This document shows, in pieces, positions 47,001-57,889 of a stretch of 64,000 bases of DNA. Source of the DNA: Pseudeuparius sepicola (Eukaryota; Arthropoda; Insecta; Coleoptera; Anthribidae). The stretch spans positions 38,843,787-38,907,786 of the forward strand of contig OY987298.1 in assembly GCA_963920635.1 (NCBI GenBank), in the 5' to 3' direction. The position numbers and the translations under genes were made by a program. The notes under the pieces are model-generated. The model was given only the letters and a program-made list of their open reading frames with translations, was not told where the DNA came from and ran no database searches. The stretch's first letter is position 1; the number at the start of each line of letters is the position of its first letter.

Positions 47001-47282
47001 GTAAGATTTATTGGGGGATTTGTTGGATGAAAATTGTTATTTGTAAAACAGGCTTTAATAAATGGAGTATTGTGTATAGGCGCTTGTAAGCCCGCCGTGA
47101 TTTCAGTACGGCCACAACTGGGCACTCCTCAAGTTGGTGCCGCTCCGAGGTCAGTACTTGTTTTACAATTTTCTTTCGTGTTAAAAAAATTACTCATTTT
47201 CGCGTGGACCCGTTTCAAATAATTACTACTTGTAATATTGTATAGGAAATTTCTAACAGTGTATCTACCTACGTATTCTAAC
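47001..47282. other. Unassigned sequence
   Basis: No feature recognised. Confidence 0.3.
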
Positions 47283-47860
47283 CCTCTTGTCGGTGCTGCA
47301 ACACATTTCGAACACGACCATAATCTTCCTCATTTATCCCTGCGAGAACAGTACCTAAAATAATGTTCAATGAATTAACAAATAACTGAAAAAAAAACGC
47401 AAATATTCCAGTAACTTTTACAGGAAAGTTAATTTTATTAAATATCAGTGACATTGTTAAAATCAGCTGGCTCTTCTCGTCCTATTTCCTTTCTTTTTTT
47501 ATTAATCTTTCCTCTTCGGAATCTGTATCTAAATCTGTATCACCACTTTTCGTCATTGCATCTAATTCCATCTCTGCAGCCTCATAGGAATAAAAATTGT
47601 CCCTTGTTTTATGCATGATTGTTTAAGCCACCCTTCTTTTGGCTTAGATTTGGCTGAAGCACCGACACTTTTTTTCATTTGGCCAATAAAGGATATTGTT
47701 ATTTTCCCATGAGGCAGAAACTACTGACAACAGAAGGTTGCCGATAGCCTGGTTCTCTTGTTTGGACAATTTTCTTTGGATGCAAAACACTGAACACATT
47801 GTTAGCTTAAGCAAACACACATGCGGCAATAAATTACACACATTTTCAGGTTAGACAAGT
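47283..47860 (-). pseudogene. Coding-like remnant of an unidentified gene
   Basis: Minus-strand reading gives protein-like segments joined by two frame changes: QRKLSKQENQAIGNLLLSVV and SASWENNNILYWPNEKK (about 47800-47670), ASAKSKPKEGWLKQSC (about 47640-47590), then an acidic-then-basic tail, ELDAMTKSGDTDLDTDSEEE and RLIKKRKEIG, to a stop at about 47440. A further segment, GTVLAGINEEDYGRVRNVLQ, lies at about 47350-47283, preceded by a TTTTAG acceptor-like site. Amino-acid make-up and low-complexity acidic tails look like real protein rather than chance, but I do not recognise the family. It may be a host gene fragment or an unfamiliar transposon protein. Confidence 0.4.
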
Positions 47861-47869
47861 GCTATAAGG

Positions 47870-48797
47870 TTACCATACATTTTATAACGCAACTGCTTGG
47901 CTTAAGTTATATAGAATAGATTGGAGTTTTGAAACTTCCCCGCTAGCTCTATAAAATCGCCTATTCTCCTTTAACTGTTGTTCTTAGGTCACTTAGAGTT
48001 TTAAAATATTACCAATACTTATAAAACGTTTCCCTGAGATGTCATATATAACTTAAAAATTTGTAACAGTTCGGTTATAAAACTTTTAGTTCTCCACCAA
48101 TTTTAGGCCGCCATTTTAAAGGCTTCGCCTGGAAATTTCATATATGAAAAATCCTAATTTTTCAACTTACACAAAGTATTGCCCAGCAAATGAATTCCCA
48201 AATCCACTTAATAATTATTTAAAGTTGGTTTTAGTTTATAATATTCCTGAATAAAATCTAAGAAAGCATTAATTTTTGCTTGTTTTGGAGGCCCATTAGT
48301 TTTTTGGAGGTACTTGTATTAAGTTTACAGAAAATCCTAAGCCGCATAAAAAATTTCACCCACTACGGCACAAACAAAATACTTACAAATATTGTACTGT
48401 CTTATAAGATACCGTGTACGAGTATCTCCATTATACTTGCACACCTAATAAGTCATTTTATTTGATTATGAGTGTCACATTCTTGTGTAGTCACTTCTAC
48501 ACAAACACAATAAATTTTGCAGTAAAATTTAGAAATATTTCGAAAACCTTTATAAATAGCCTCTATAAATTAAACTGTAAACTATTAGAAACTTTTGTTC
48601 AAATACCTTATGTTTTATAATAGTCTCCATATAAGAGTAACGGCAGTATTCTTGCAGAATTCATTACAAATTCTTAATTCATTTAAGATCACTAAAACCA
48701 AGTAATGGTAACCGCTATATGATCCTCCATCTTTAAGAGCTGTGTTAGAGTACTCGGAACGTTTTTAGTACTATTAAATATGTAGAACTTTAGAATA
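47870..48797. other. Unassigned AT-rich sequence
   Basis: No paired repeats, RNA genes or credible ORFs. Confidence 0.4.
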
Positions 48798-48799
48798 TA

Positions 48800-49661
48800 C
48801 AGGGCGTTCCTTAATGACATGCTAATACTTAAGGGGGTTGTTCTTGGGCCCATTTTAAGAAAAAAACTTCATATGAACCTATGTCGTAAACGTCCTAACT
48901 TTTGTGATACAGCGCGTTAAAGTTCATTTTTTTAAATTGAATTTTGGCTACATCTCCCGAAATAATCAAGCTGCTGAACTGAAATTTGGCACTGCTATGT
49001 TTTTGGGGATGGAGAATAAGCTGAAAATGTCAATTTCACCGTATCTCACAGAGGGCGCCACTTGCGCTGTTTTTTGATCACGCTTTTACGCGTAACTTTT
49101 TTGAGGTTATCTTTTTGGTCCTGCAGGTCCATCATTTTAGTGCATCTTTTTATTCTGCAAGAAAAAGGTACTCTTGTTTCATAACGATCAAATCAACCGT
49201 TTGCGTTGAAATTACCAAAACGTGCCCCAAACACCTGTTGATTCCAATATTCGAAACATAAAATTTTCACCTACCACCTTCAAGTGTTACAGATCAATCT
49301 CCATCCCCAAAAATATAGCAGTGCCAAATTTCAGTTCAGCAGCTTGATTATTTCGGGAGATGTTTACGACATAAGTTCATATGAAGTTTTTTTCTTAAAA
49401 TGGGCCCAAGAATAACCCCCTTAAGTATAGTCCACCTTACGAGAGAATACGAGCCTCAAGAATCTTTACTGGGCTTGCTAGGCGTTGCCGGATCGCAAAA
49501 AACCTGTACAATTTTGGTGCACTAGCGTAATGGCTTTGGTTTATTATATTTCCTAAGGAAAATTATATTTGGAAGTTTGGCAACATTAGAAATTTTTTAC
49601 TCGCATTCTCGTATTCTCTCGTAAGGTGGGCTATATTAGCATGTCATTAAGGAACACCCTG
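48800..49661. mobile_element. TA-flanked inverted-repeat element tipped CAGGGCGTTCC
   Basis: Left end CAGGGCGTTCCTTAATGACA (48800) and right end TGTCATTAAGGAACACCCTG (to 49661), TA at 48798-48799 and 49662-49663. The arms share CTTAAGGGGGTTGTTCTTGG, TTCATATGAAC and GAAATAATCAAGCTGCTGAAC. A 206-bp element sits inside the right arm (49428-49633). A second, diverged copy of this family lies at about 60460-60790. Confidence 0.82.
49428..49633. mobile_element. 206-bp MITE inserted at TA in the arm of the 48800 element
   Basis: Inverted ends TAGTCCACCTTACGAGAG and CTCTCGTAAGGTGGGCTA. The uninterrupted left arm of the host gives the pre-insertion sequence (TTAAGTATTAGCATG on the right-arm strand). 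Compared with it, the insertion sits exactly at TA and duplicates TA (49426-49427 and 49634-49635). No coding capacity. Confidence 0.85.
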
Positions 49662-49779
49662 TATAACCTCGGTAGCAGCAATATTTAAGACCCTTTATGA
49701 CACTTAAAATGTTCATTGGGTTACTAATATGTGCATTTTTCGATAAAGATGCGATTAAATATCATCAAAATATAGTAGG

Positions 49780-50090
49780 AAAATAGTGTTTGCGATTTGT
49801 GATCAAGTAGACGCCACGAGTCGCCGATGGCGCGCCACAAATCAAAACGCGCTAGGTCCCTCCAACTTCGATGACAACCATTTACACAATAATCTACACA
49901 TGTTCCATGGGAACCGGTCGCGTGGTGCGAAGAATCAACCCCGGCCGCCATTGTCGGGGCGAGTTAAGAACACAAAATAACCTCTTCAGAGTTTCTAAAT
50001 TGCAGTGGGGCCGGGTTGGAGTGGCTCCCAGTTCGTTGGGATCCCGAGGGTAGCCGCAGGGGATGGTGATCACCACTGGCGTAGCCAGAC
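49780..50090. other. GC-rich non-repetitive segment
   Basis: Overlapping ORFs of 60-75 codons on both strands, no recognised domain. ACTGGCGTAGCCAG near 50077 looks like a hAT-type tip fragment. Otherwise similar in composition to the other islands. Confidence 0.35.
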
Positions 50091-50284
50091 AGTTCACACA
50101 ATTTGCAATCCCAAGTTCATATATAAAGGGTTCTTGCTCATTACACCTTTTATATTGTTTTGTTTTTTACATTATGCGTTAATACAATAGATTACTGTTC
50201 CTCAAATCAAGTGAAGACCTGTTTTGTATTGATTCTGAAGAATAGGGTTTCACTACTTAAAGAAAAAAATACATTCATTCATAA

Positions 50285-51595
50285 AGTTTGCACCAAATGG
50301 GAAAATAGTTATTTATGTACCAAGGCACGGAAGTTCAACTTTGTATGACTCATGTGGAATTTAGTTGCAGAGGCCTCTGGCCGAGGCAAATAAACCACAT
50401 GAGTCATAAAAAGATCTTCAGTGCCAAGGTACATATTATATATTTTTGAAAACGAAAAAAAATATATTTTATTAGGCAAGAAAATAATAATAAGGGATCA
50501 CCCGTCCATGAACCGACTACGCGCGGCGTTGCTTGACTTTGACGATCGCTCTACCTAGGTCAAGTAAGACAAGACACGGCATCTTCGTACAGAAAAACCA
50601 AACTGCTGCTTCTTGTGCAGCCTACACAACAAATCTATTGATATTCAAATTTACTAAAATATGTATACTGAAGGATTGCGCTTCTATAGGAAACAATTTC
50701 GCAATGTGTTAAATGGGCATTTATCGGCCGGGTTTTGAATATTTGGTCACTTTTGTCGGGCGATTTCTCCGCGTCTGACGTTTGATGTTTACATCTCGCC
50801 AAGGCCCTACTTATTGAAAAAATCGTACGATTTTGGGACACTTTACTGCCGATTTCAAGAAAATTTATTTGTATTATTAGATTTTTTGAAAATCTGATTT
50901 CGGGCAATGCTGGTGCATGTTTTGGTTACACTATTTCGCCTAAAGAGGGTCTTGACGTCACAGCCCATACCTATCAAATTTGACATTAAAAATTAAAAAT
51001 TGGGAAAAGTCAGGTTTTCCTTGGAAATATCACAGAAAATGTGTTCGTATTGTATTATTTTGCCTCGATGCCCATCTTTAGACAGATATCAGGATGTTGG
51101 TTTTTTTCTTGATTGATTACTCCTGATATTGAAATTAATTGAAATCATAAAATTCAAAACTGTACCTTCTCATTTTATTTCACTGAGCTTCAAAAGAAGG
51201 ATGTGTTTTATGTAAAAATATTTCAACACTGGGAATGAACTTAGCTTAAAATTAAAGATTCTGTACCAATATTGTGACAACTATTTTTAAAATTTTCATT
51301 TTTTCTTCTCATTGATTTTGCATTAAAATTTATTGTATTATATTTTTATAATTTAGTAAGAGAGCAACCAGTAAATAAATAAAAATATCGAATACCGATT
51401 TTAAGAAAAAGAAAAAACGTACATCCTGGACTATAATAGTATCTATAATACGAACACATTTTTTTTGAGAGGCATGGGCTTTGACGTCATGACCCTCTTT
51501 AGGGGAAATAGTGTACCCAAAACATGCACCAACATAGCCCAAAATAATATTTTCAAAAATCTATTAATACAAAATTTTCCCATTTGGTGCAAACT
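50285..51595. mobile_element. Inverted-repeat element with a 5S-containing repeat inserted near its left end
   Basis: AGTTTGCACCAAATGGGAAAA at 50285 is inverted at 51575-51595. After the inserted repeat (50309-50863) the left arm resumes (TGGTGCATGTTTTGG near 50910, CTAAAGAGGGTC near 50941) and is matched inverted at about 51480-51530. The tips lack the usual CAGTG, so both outer ends may be slightly truncated. The tip resembles the CACCATATGGG part of the 22661 family. Confidence 0.65.
50309..50863 (-). repeat. 5S-rRNA-containing repeat, copy 1, with 120-bp hairpin end
   Basis: Read on the minus strand, 50549-50495 contains GATCGTCAAAGTCAAGCAAC and GGTTCATGGACGGGTGATCC, aligned in order and spacing with the internal promoter region (A-box, intermediate element, C-box) of animal 5S rRNA. 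At the other end, 50315-50434 is a near-perfect palindrome: ATGTACCAAGGCAC / GTGCCAAGGTACAT and TATGACTCATGTGG / CCACATGAGTCATA, with a GGCCTCTGGCCGAGG loop. The same 550-bp unit recurs at 59486-60036, and part of it at 16.7 kb. The 5S block could act as a Pol III promoter. No ORF. Confidence 0.7.
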
Positions 51596-51599
51596 CTTT

Positions 51600-52640
51600 T
51601 TACCCTCAAACCTCCTCTAATAGTTGTAGGACACGCATCTTATTACATCTCACTACACTACTACAATAATAATTATTATACCTACCTACCGTCAGTTCCA
51701 CCATAGAAGAATATATATGGTTCCACATAGCTGTTGGAACACACATTCAGATCGAATACTCGAAGTACGGACATGGGAAAAATGAAGAGGAAGAGGAATC
51801 GACTGACGTCCGCCCCGCCAGCTTATTGCGGGCGCTGTCATTCATAGATATTATTTATTTACTCTGAGCCTTGCACTGCAGTAGCAAGAAGGCCACGAAG
51901 CAAGAAACTGAGGTAAATAAAAAGTGCAACGAGCTCAATTGCATCGGATTTTTTTAAATCGCCAAATTGACAAACATTGAGAAACGTAACTTTGACAGAT
52001 AATGACACCTTCTCATAGAAACGTAACGCCTTTGGGGCTTCCTAAGAAAGTTACAGGGTGTTAAATTTCGCAAAATATATTATGTATATCTCTGAAATAA
52101 TCAAGCCAGTCAAGCCAAATCTGATTCACGTATTACTGGTATAAGTTGTCACAAAATATTGAAGTACATATATATACTACCTGCCTAATCGAAAAAGCAG
52201 TGGGGTCATATTTTTTCGTATCTGCTATTTAATTTAATACACGTAAAATGATATGAAAAGAAAACCTGTTTTTGAAAACAAGAAGATTAAAATCTTTGAT
52301 AATGTTCTTAGTAGAGTAGAAAGTAAGAAGCAAAATTAATTTTACTTTCGCAGCTAGGTTTTAGGAACATTAAATTTTGGTTCTTCTTTAAGAAAAAAAC
52401 TAGTTTACTTTTCATATATTATTTTATAGGTATTAAATCAAATTTTCATAAAAGCCTAGCAGATACGAAACAATATGAAACTGGCACCTTTGAATTTGCA
52501 CAAGGCTGGACTACTATTTTTCTTAAATTAGTGAAAACTAATTAATCATACCCATATCGCCCCCACTACACATAAAACGCTATTATGAAAAGTAAACCAG
52601 TTTGCCCTTAAAGGAAGGCAAAATTTAACGTTCCTAAAAT
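51600..52640. other. Unassigned, with one transposon arm from about 52058
   Basis: CAGGGTGTTAAATTTCGCAA near 52055 starts an arm with GAAATAATCAAGCC. Parts of the following sequence (AAAATTAATTTTACTT near 52333) recur inverted at about 55035, and a TTTTTCTTAAATTAG segment recurs directly near 55245. This indicates a larger old element that the 52650-55017 element later split. Confidence 0.4.
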
Positions 52641-52649
52641 CTAATTGTA

Positions 52650-55017
52650 CAGGGTGATTTATTCATAAATACATTAATTTTAACCATGTCATCAGGGAGG
52701 TACATATATACCGAAAACGCAAAAAAAAAATTTTTTGCTGCATGTTTAAATAATGGGGCAATTTATCCCAAATCCCGCGTAACGAGGCGCACCTGAACGC
52801 ATGTGGCTACGACGTTATGCTGCAGCACATGGCACCGGCCGCGACGTTGCCATTATTTATTGATAATTTAATTACGAAAAAATATTCAGTTTATGAATTA
52901 TTTACCTAGTTGATATGCCAATAACAGGGTGTTAGCACACCTTGAACTTGGCGTGTTCAGCATCTAACTCGAGAGACCCTTATCACTACACTTTTCACAG
53001 CACCCGCTATAACAATACAAACGGCTTTACAATCACACGCACAAAACGCACTCAGTGTCTACAGAGGGTGGAAAATACTGAAACCTCAAAAGACTGAAAC
53101 TGTCTCCGAAATTCGCTAGATTTTGAGATTTAAGACAACAGTTTTATTAAAAAGAACGCAGGCGTCCCATCCGCATTCCACAACTATTATTTATTACGTC
53201 AAACTTGTCATTGTCAAGGATCTGCTGCCGGTTTCTATTGTATGTGGCGCCATCTCGTTGGTATTAACGTCGCCGAATCTGTGGTTGAGCTCTCAGTCAC
53301 CCTCTGTGTGTTCAAAACCGAAAGTCTACAGCGCGCTTTATGACACGGTAACTAGCGAACCTTTCTAATAGATGGCAGCACGTACTACAGAAACCAGAGT
53401 TGCCTACATTCTGTAGGTATATTCGGTACTCTTTGTGCAACATTTTTGCTTTTTTACCAAAACGGTTCTCTAGACAAATGCGGAAATGATAGACATAATA
53501 ATGATCCTTCATGGAGAATGCCTGCAGAATGTCAGTCAAGCTACCGCGGAACTATTTAGAAGCGCGCCACCTATCGGCAGGTAGCGAAACTAAGTACGAA
53601 ACCACAACGACGTTTCATTACGGGAATGCTTTCTACGAACGAAGTAGTGTCAATGAATGCGACATGGGACATAACCTTTAAAAATATCCAAACCAAAATA
53701 CGGAGAATGTGCACTGTGAAATACGGGAAACAATAACATCACATGTGCGATTAGTGAGGCGGAGTGCGAGAAACGAAAGGAAATTCACAGTGCACTCTGC
53801 AGAAACTTGGCAAGGATCAATGCCGCAAACACCAACGCGCCGCGTGCCGGAAATTCTCGGCCACGGGCAATCGCCAAGCTCCTTTTACGGAGTTCGGGCT
53901 ACACACATCCTCCTACTCCTACTAACGACTGCACGACAAGGGTTGTGACAAACAGAAGTCAAGAAAGCTAAGGACTTTTAACAACCCATCATCCCTAACT
54001 CGCCCAGAAATAATACTAAGACTCGGTAGGTTACACATCAGGCTATACCCGGTAACATACCTAACGGCAGGAAAAGAAACTAGAAAAAGCTGTAAAGATC
54101 GAAAGGTGGAAATTAGAAAGATTCAAGTACTTACGACTGAACCAATGTCACAGAGGAGGACCACCCCCACGGAAACGATTCTATTGCAAATATGGATCCC
54201 TAGTAACAATGAAAAGCAAACAAAACGAGAAATAAAGGAATGAGAAGTGTATCGTTGGTGATGGTAACCAACTTAAGCGGAAAGTAAGGTAATTTTAAGC
54301 AACTGTATCCCAGAAATGTTGGCTAATTTTGACGTTCTTATTTCAGAGGAAGCAGAACAATCACAGAACACAACTACTTACTCTAGGAGCGTCTTGGTGT
54401 AGTAAAAAGGATTATCAGTGAACTAGTGAGCGGAAATATTAGTGCCCCAAGCGAAAGTGAGTGAAGTTCGTTTTATCGAGAAAAAATCGTCTTCAGTGGT
54501 GTCGAGGTCCGAAATCATGTAAGCCCCCTAGTTGAATAGGTACCTACTTAATAAAGCATCCAAAAATCAAAAGGTCACGTAAGCAGTCGTTTCATTTATT
54601 TTTCTCGTTGGCATTTATCCCTTAAGGCTCGCCTTAAGGTGTCTCAGGGCAAAACTAACCGTTACAAGAGGTAAGCGTTAACATTTGTCCATAATTTCCG
54701 CAAGCATTTGGCGGAACATTCGCCTACAATACAAATAATTATGTACTGAAAACATTCCTTTAAATTTACGAAAGTTGCGTACATCTGGCAACAATGTTGA
54801 CGCGCGCAACGGCAAGCGTCGTCCGATGCCTCATGCGCCCTGAAAGCAATCCAGTGGCAGCCGTAAATAGAGGGCCAAATAGGTAAAAATGCGGTTTAGA
54901 AAAAAAATAATTCCGGCTTTAAAAAAAAGTTGGAATTTTTTTAATTGCGATTTCGCATTCATAGCATTTTTCCCTACCCACTGTTAAAATTAATGTAGTT
55001 ATGAATAAATCACCCTG
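52650..55017. mobile_element. 2.4-kb TA-flanked inverted-repeat element
   Basis: CAGGGTGATTTATTCATAA (52650) is matched by the right end ATGAATAAATCACCCTG (to 55017), TA at 52648-52649 and 55018-55019. Inverted similarity extends about 40 bp (TACATTAATTTTAAC against GTTAAAATTAATGTA). The interior is mixed and partly GC-rich (53123-53950) with ORFs up to 81 codons, none recognisable. A possible LTR-like segment (52930-54666) makes up most of the interior. Confidence 0.6.
52930..54666 (+). repeat. Possible solo LTR (weak)
   Basis: The segment starts TGTTAGCACACC and ends ACTAACCGTTACA, the usual TGT...ACA LTR boundary bases. An AATAAAG signal at 54550 lies about 115 bp before the end. There is no clear target duplication (the flanking bases are similar but not equal) and no internal retrotransposon sequence, so the call is tentative. 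Confidence 0.22.
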
Positions 55018-55019
55018 TA

Positions 55020-56262
55020 TAGTCAACTGCCCAAGTAAAATTAATTTTGCTTCCTAAATTAATTATACTCTACTAAAAACATTCTCATAAAAAAAACAGG
55101 TATTCTACTTTTGTGTTAAATAAAAACAATTAAATTACCATGAAACCTTAAATAATACGAAAAAATATGAAGAATATTTTTTGTGAGAAATGAAAGGGAA
55201 CATTTGAAATTAATGCGGTCTATGATTTTGGATTACTTTTTTCTTAAATTAGCATCACTAATTACCATATCTCCACCACTGTTTTTTTTGCTCTGGTGGA
55301 TACTTGAATATCATTATACTTGTTTTAGACGTATTAGAAAACCTATCTTTTTTGAAATTTAACTCCCCAAAACTTCCTATGGGAGACCCAAGACATTAAG
55401 TTTATATGAGAAAGTGGCATTATTTTTCAAATTTCTATTGTTTCCCAAAATTTGTTAATTGAAAACTGAATACCTTGTGTACTCCGATAACTTTAGTTGA
55501 TTAAGCTCCTGGGAGCCCGAAGTATCAGATATGCCATACTAAACTAAAACAAATCTCTCATAATTTTTTTATGATTATATCCAGGATTTAAAATAGTTCT
55601 AATTTAATATTATTTAATAATGCTAATATTTGTAAAAAATAAAAATTGATGGCGAAGTAGATGGAACTCCTGTTATACACGTTGACTTGAATTTTTTAAA
55701 AATCCCTATGAAATTTTTCTCCTTGTTATTTCTACGTCACTGGCCGTCTCATAATCTGGGAACCCGTTCAGGCGAGCAGTTCTTCGATCCAGTCATTTTA
55801 TGGCGAGCTGGTGGTTTGGACCAGTCCGAATACCTACTTGTGTGCGTACTTATCCAAAGCCCTAATCCTAAAGCTTTTGGCGTTTATTTGATTGTTACGC
55901 GGGGTGCTTTCATGAGATGAGTTTCTATGACAGCTATAATCTTTATTCTTTAACGTTCGCCAACGGTTTGTTGCTTTGGGCAGACCAATAAACTTTTTCA
56001 AGAAATACAGGGCGATACGGGAAGCAGTTGTACTCTCAACTTTCTCAGCAGTTTTTGTGCCTTACTAGTGCGGATATACCCACATTTTAGTGTAATCGCG
56101 AACCTTCTAAACTATGTAACTGAATCAATAACGACATTACAGGTCATTCTATACCTGTAGCCATTAAATTTTCATTTTCATTTTTCATATAGTCAATTGT
56201 GTATAGTCCCATTCATTTATTGACCAATGTTATCACTTATTGCCAAAAAGTATGAACCACTC
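55020..56262. other. Unassigned sequence
   Basis: The first 450 bp relates to the arm at 52055-52640 (see there). The 77-codon ORF at 55687-55920 has even composition but no domain I recognise. Confidence 0.35.
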
Positions 56263-56421
56263 AAGCCTGGTTCATGCAGCTTCTTTGTCTTTTAATTTTA
56301 CTTTATCTTTAAGAAATAACCAATGGCATTTGTCCCTTGATTTGAACTGACCAATGACATTTAATATTTCTTAAAGATAAAGAAAAATTAAAAGATAAAG
56401 AAGCTGTATGAACCAGGCCTT
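56263..56421. mobile_element. 160-bp hairpin MITE
   Basis: GCCTGGTTCATGCAGCTTCT on the left and AGAAGCTGTATGAACCAGGC on the right, pairing on through TTTTAATTTT...AAAATTAAAA and ATCTTTAAGAAATA...TATTTCTTAAAGAT to a short loop. No coding capacity. Target duplication not clear. Confidence 0.75.
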
Positions 56422-57230
56422 ACTTGACAATATATCCATTAGAATTCCTAGTGAATCAAGACAGCACAGCAGTATCCCACTTTCGGTCTAATCATTTAAT
56501 TTAAGTTTAATATCAGTCCTTGGTTTTTGTTACGGGTTTTTAATGTTTTATTTACACTTCTAGACTTTGCAGTTACTTGATTCCGGACCGCAACCGAATG
56601 TGACAGCTGCAGGGAACTCCAAGGGATTTGGTAGTCATGTTTAAGTTTGATAGAACTTTGTGTTTTGACCATTATGAAACACAACCACGTATGCATACTT
56701 TCCAAATAAATAATATTTATATCAATCATAGGCAATTTCCTTGAGTAACTTACAGCTGATTTTTCCAAAAGAATTTTAGGCTATACGACTTGTCAGATTC
56801 GAAGTTTTGGCAGTAGGTATAATGTAACCTAACATATATATTTTGTTATAAAAAATTTCCCTAAACACTTTTGCAAACTTAAAGAAAAAGCCGAGACCGA
56901 GTTTTCATTAAAAACTAAAACGCAGTTCGAAATTATTTCAGTCGTCAACTCCAAACAAACAACAGTGCTTAGGGCCAATCAACTGAATTTTTGGTTACAT
57001 TTATTTCTTTTTTTTTATTTACTTGCTAAATTTTTATGCAATTCAACGAATGGCTCGAAAAGTTCTGATATTTTCTTTTATTCTATACAGTTTATTAAAT
57101 GGCACAAATCTGACAAGCCCAAATAGACGAATGCTGAACATTTGAAATTTTCTACGATCTTGTCAAACTCTCAAATACCGAAAGAGGTTAGTAGTAGATT
57201 TGTTTTATAGTATATTTCCTAACAATAAGA
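56422..57230. other. Unassigned sequence
   Basis: No feature recognised. The 90-codon minus ORF at 56496-56768 has no domain. Confidence 0.35.
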
Positions 57231-57234
57231 AATA

Positions 57235-57885
57235 TACTATTTTTTAACAAGTGCGGAAAGTGCCACTTTTACGCGCGCGGTTGCAGAGTTGGCTGAACGA
57301 CGCGTAGCGGAGTTCAGCCAAGAAATCGAGTGTGGAAAAGACACTTTCCGCAAGAGTTAGGAACACTATTTTTTCTACAAGCGTGCGGAAAAGCAAAGAA
57401 ATTAAAAGTACACTTTTCCGCACTAGTGCGGAAAAGTAGTGCGGAAAAGTATTTTTCCGCACTAGTGCGGAAAAGTGACACTTTTTAAACTAAAATGCGC
57501 GCGAAAAAGTGTACTTTTCCGCACGCTTGTAAAAAAATAGTGTATTTCCTAACAAGTGCGGAAAGTGCCACTTTTCCGCACGCGATTGCAGTTGGCTGAA
57601 CGACGCATAACGGAGTTCAGCCAAGTAATCTAGTGTGGAAAAAGCACTTTCCGCAAGAGTTAGGAACACTATTTTTTTCTATACAAGCGTGCGGAAAAGC
57701 AAAGAAACTAAAAGTACACTTTTCCTCCCGCATTTTAGTTTAGAAAGTGTCACTTTTCCACACTAGTGCGGAAAAGTAGTGCGGAAAGTATTTTTCCGCA
57801 CTAGTGCCGATAAGTGACACTTTCTAAACTAAAATGCGTGCGGAAAAGTGTAGGTACTTTTCCGCACGCTTGTAAAAAAAATGTT
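57235..57885. repeat. Dense palindrome cluster built on GTGCGGAAAAGT units
   Basis: Two similar tandem blocks (AACAAGTGCGGAAAGTGCCA at about 57247 and 57552) each contain a loop with TGGCTGAACGACGC...GGAGTTCAGCCA. Around them are many inverted copies of TTTTCCGCAC and GTGCGGAAAA, including CCGCACTAGTGCGGAAAAG. Each block ends with CTTTTCCGCACGCTTGTA. Almost every sub-block can pair with a neighbour in several registers. No ORF of note. Confidence 0.8.
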
Positions 57886-57889
57886 ATTG

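Noticed and set aside
53707..53951. Short solo LTR with GGGTTGTGACA end
   Set aside because: The flanking bases do not form a target duplication and the start is arbitrary.
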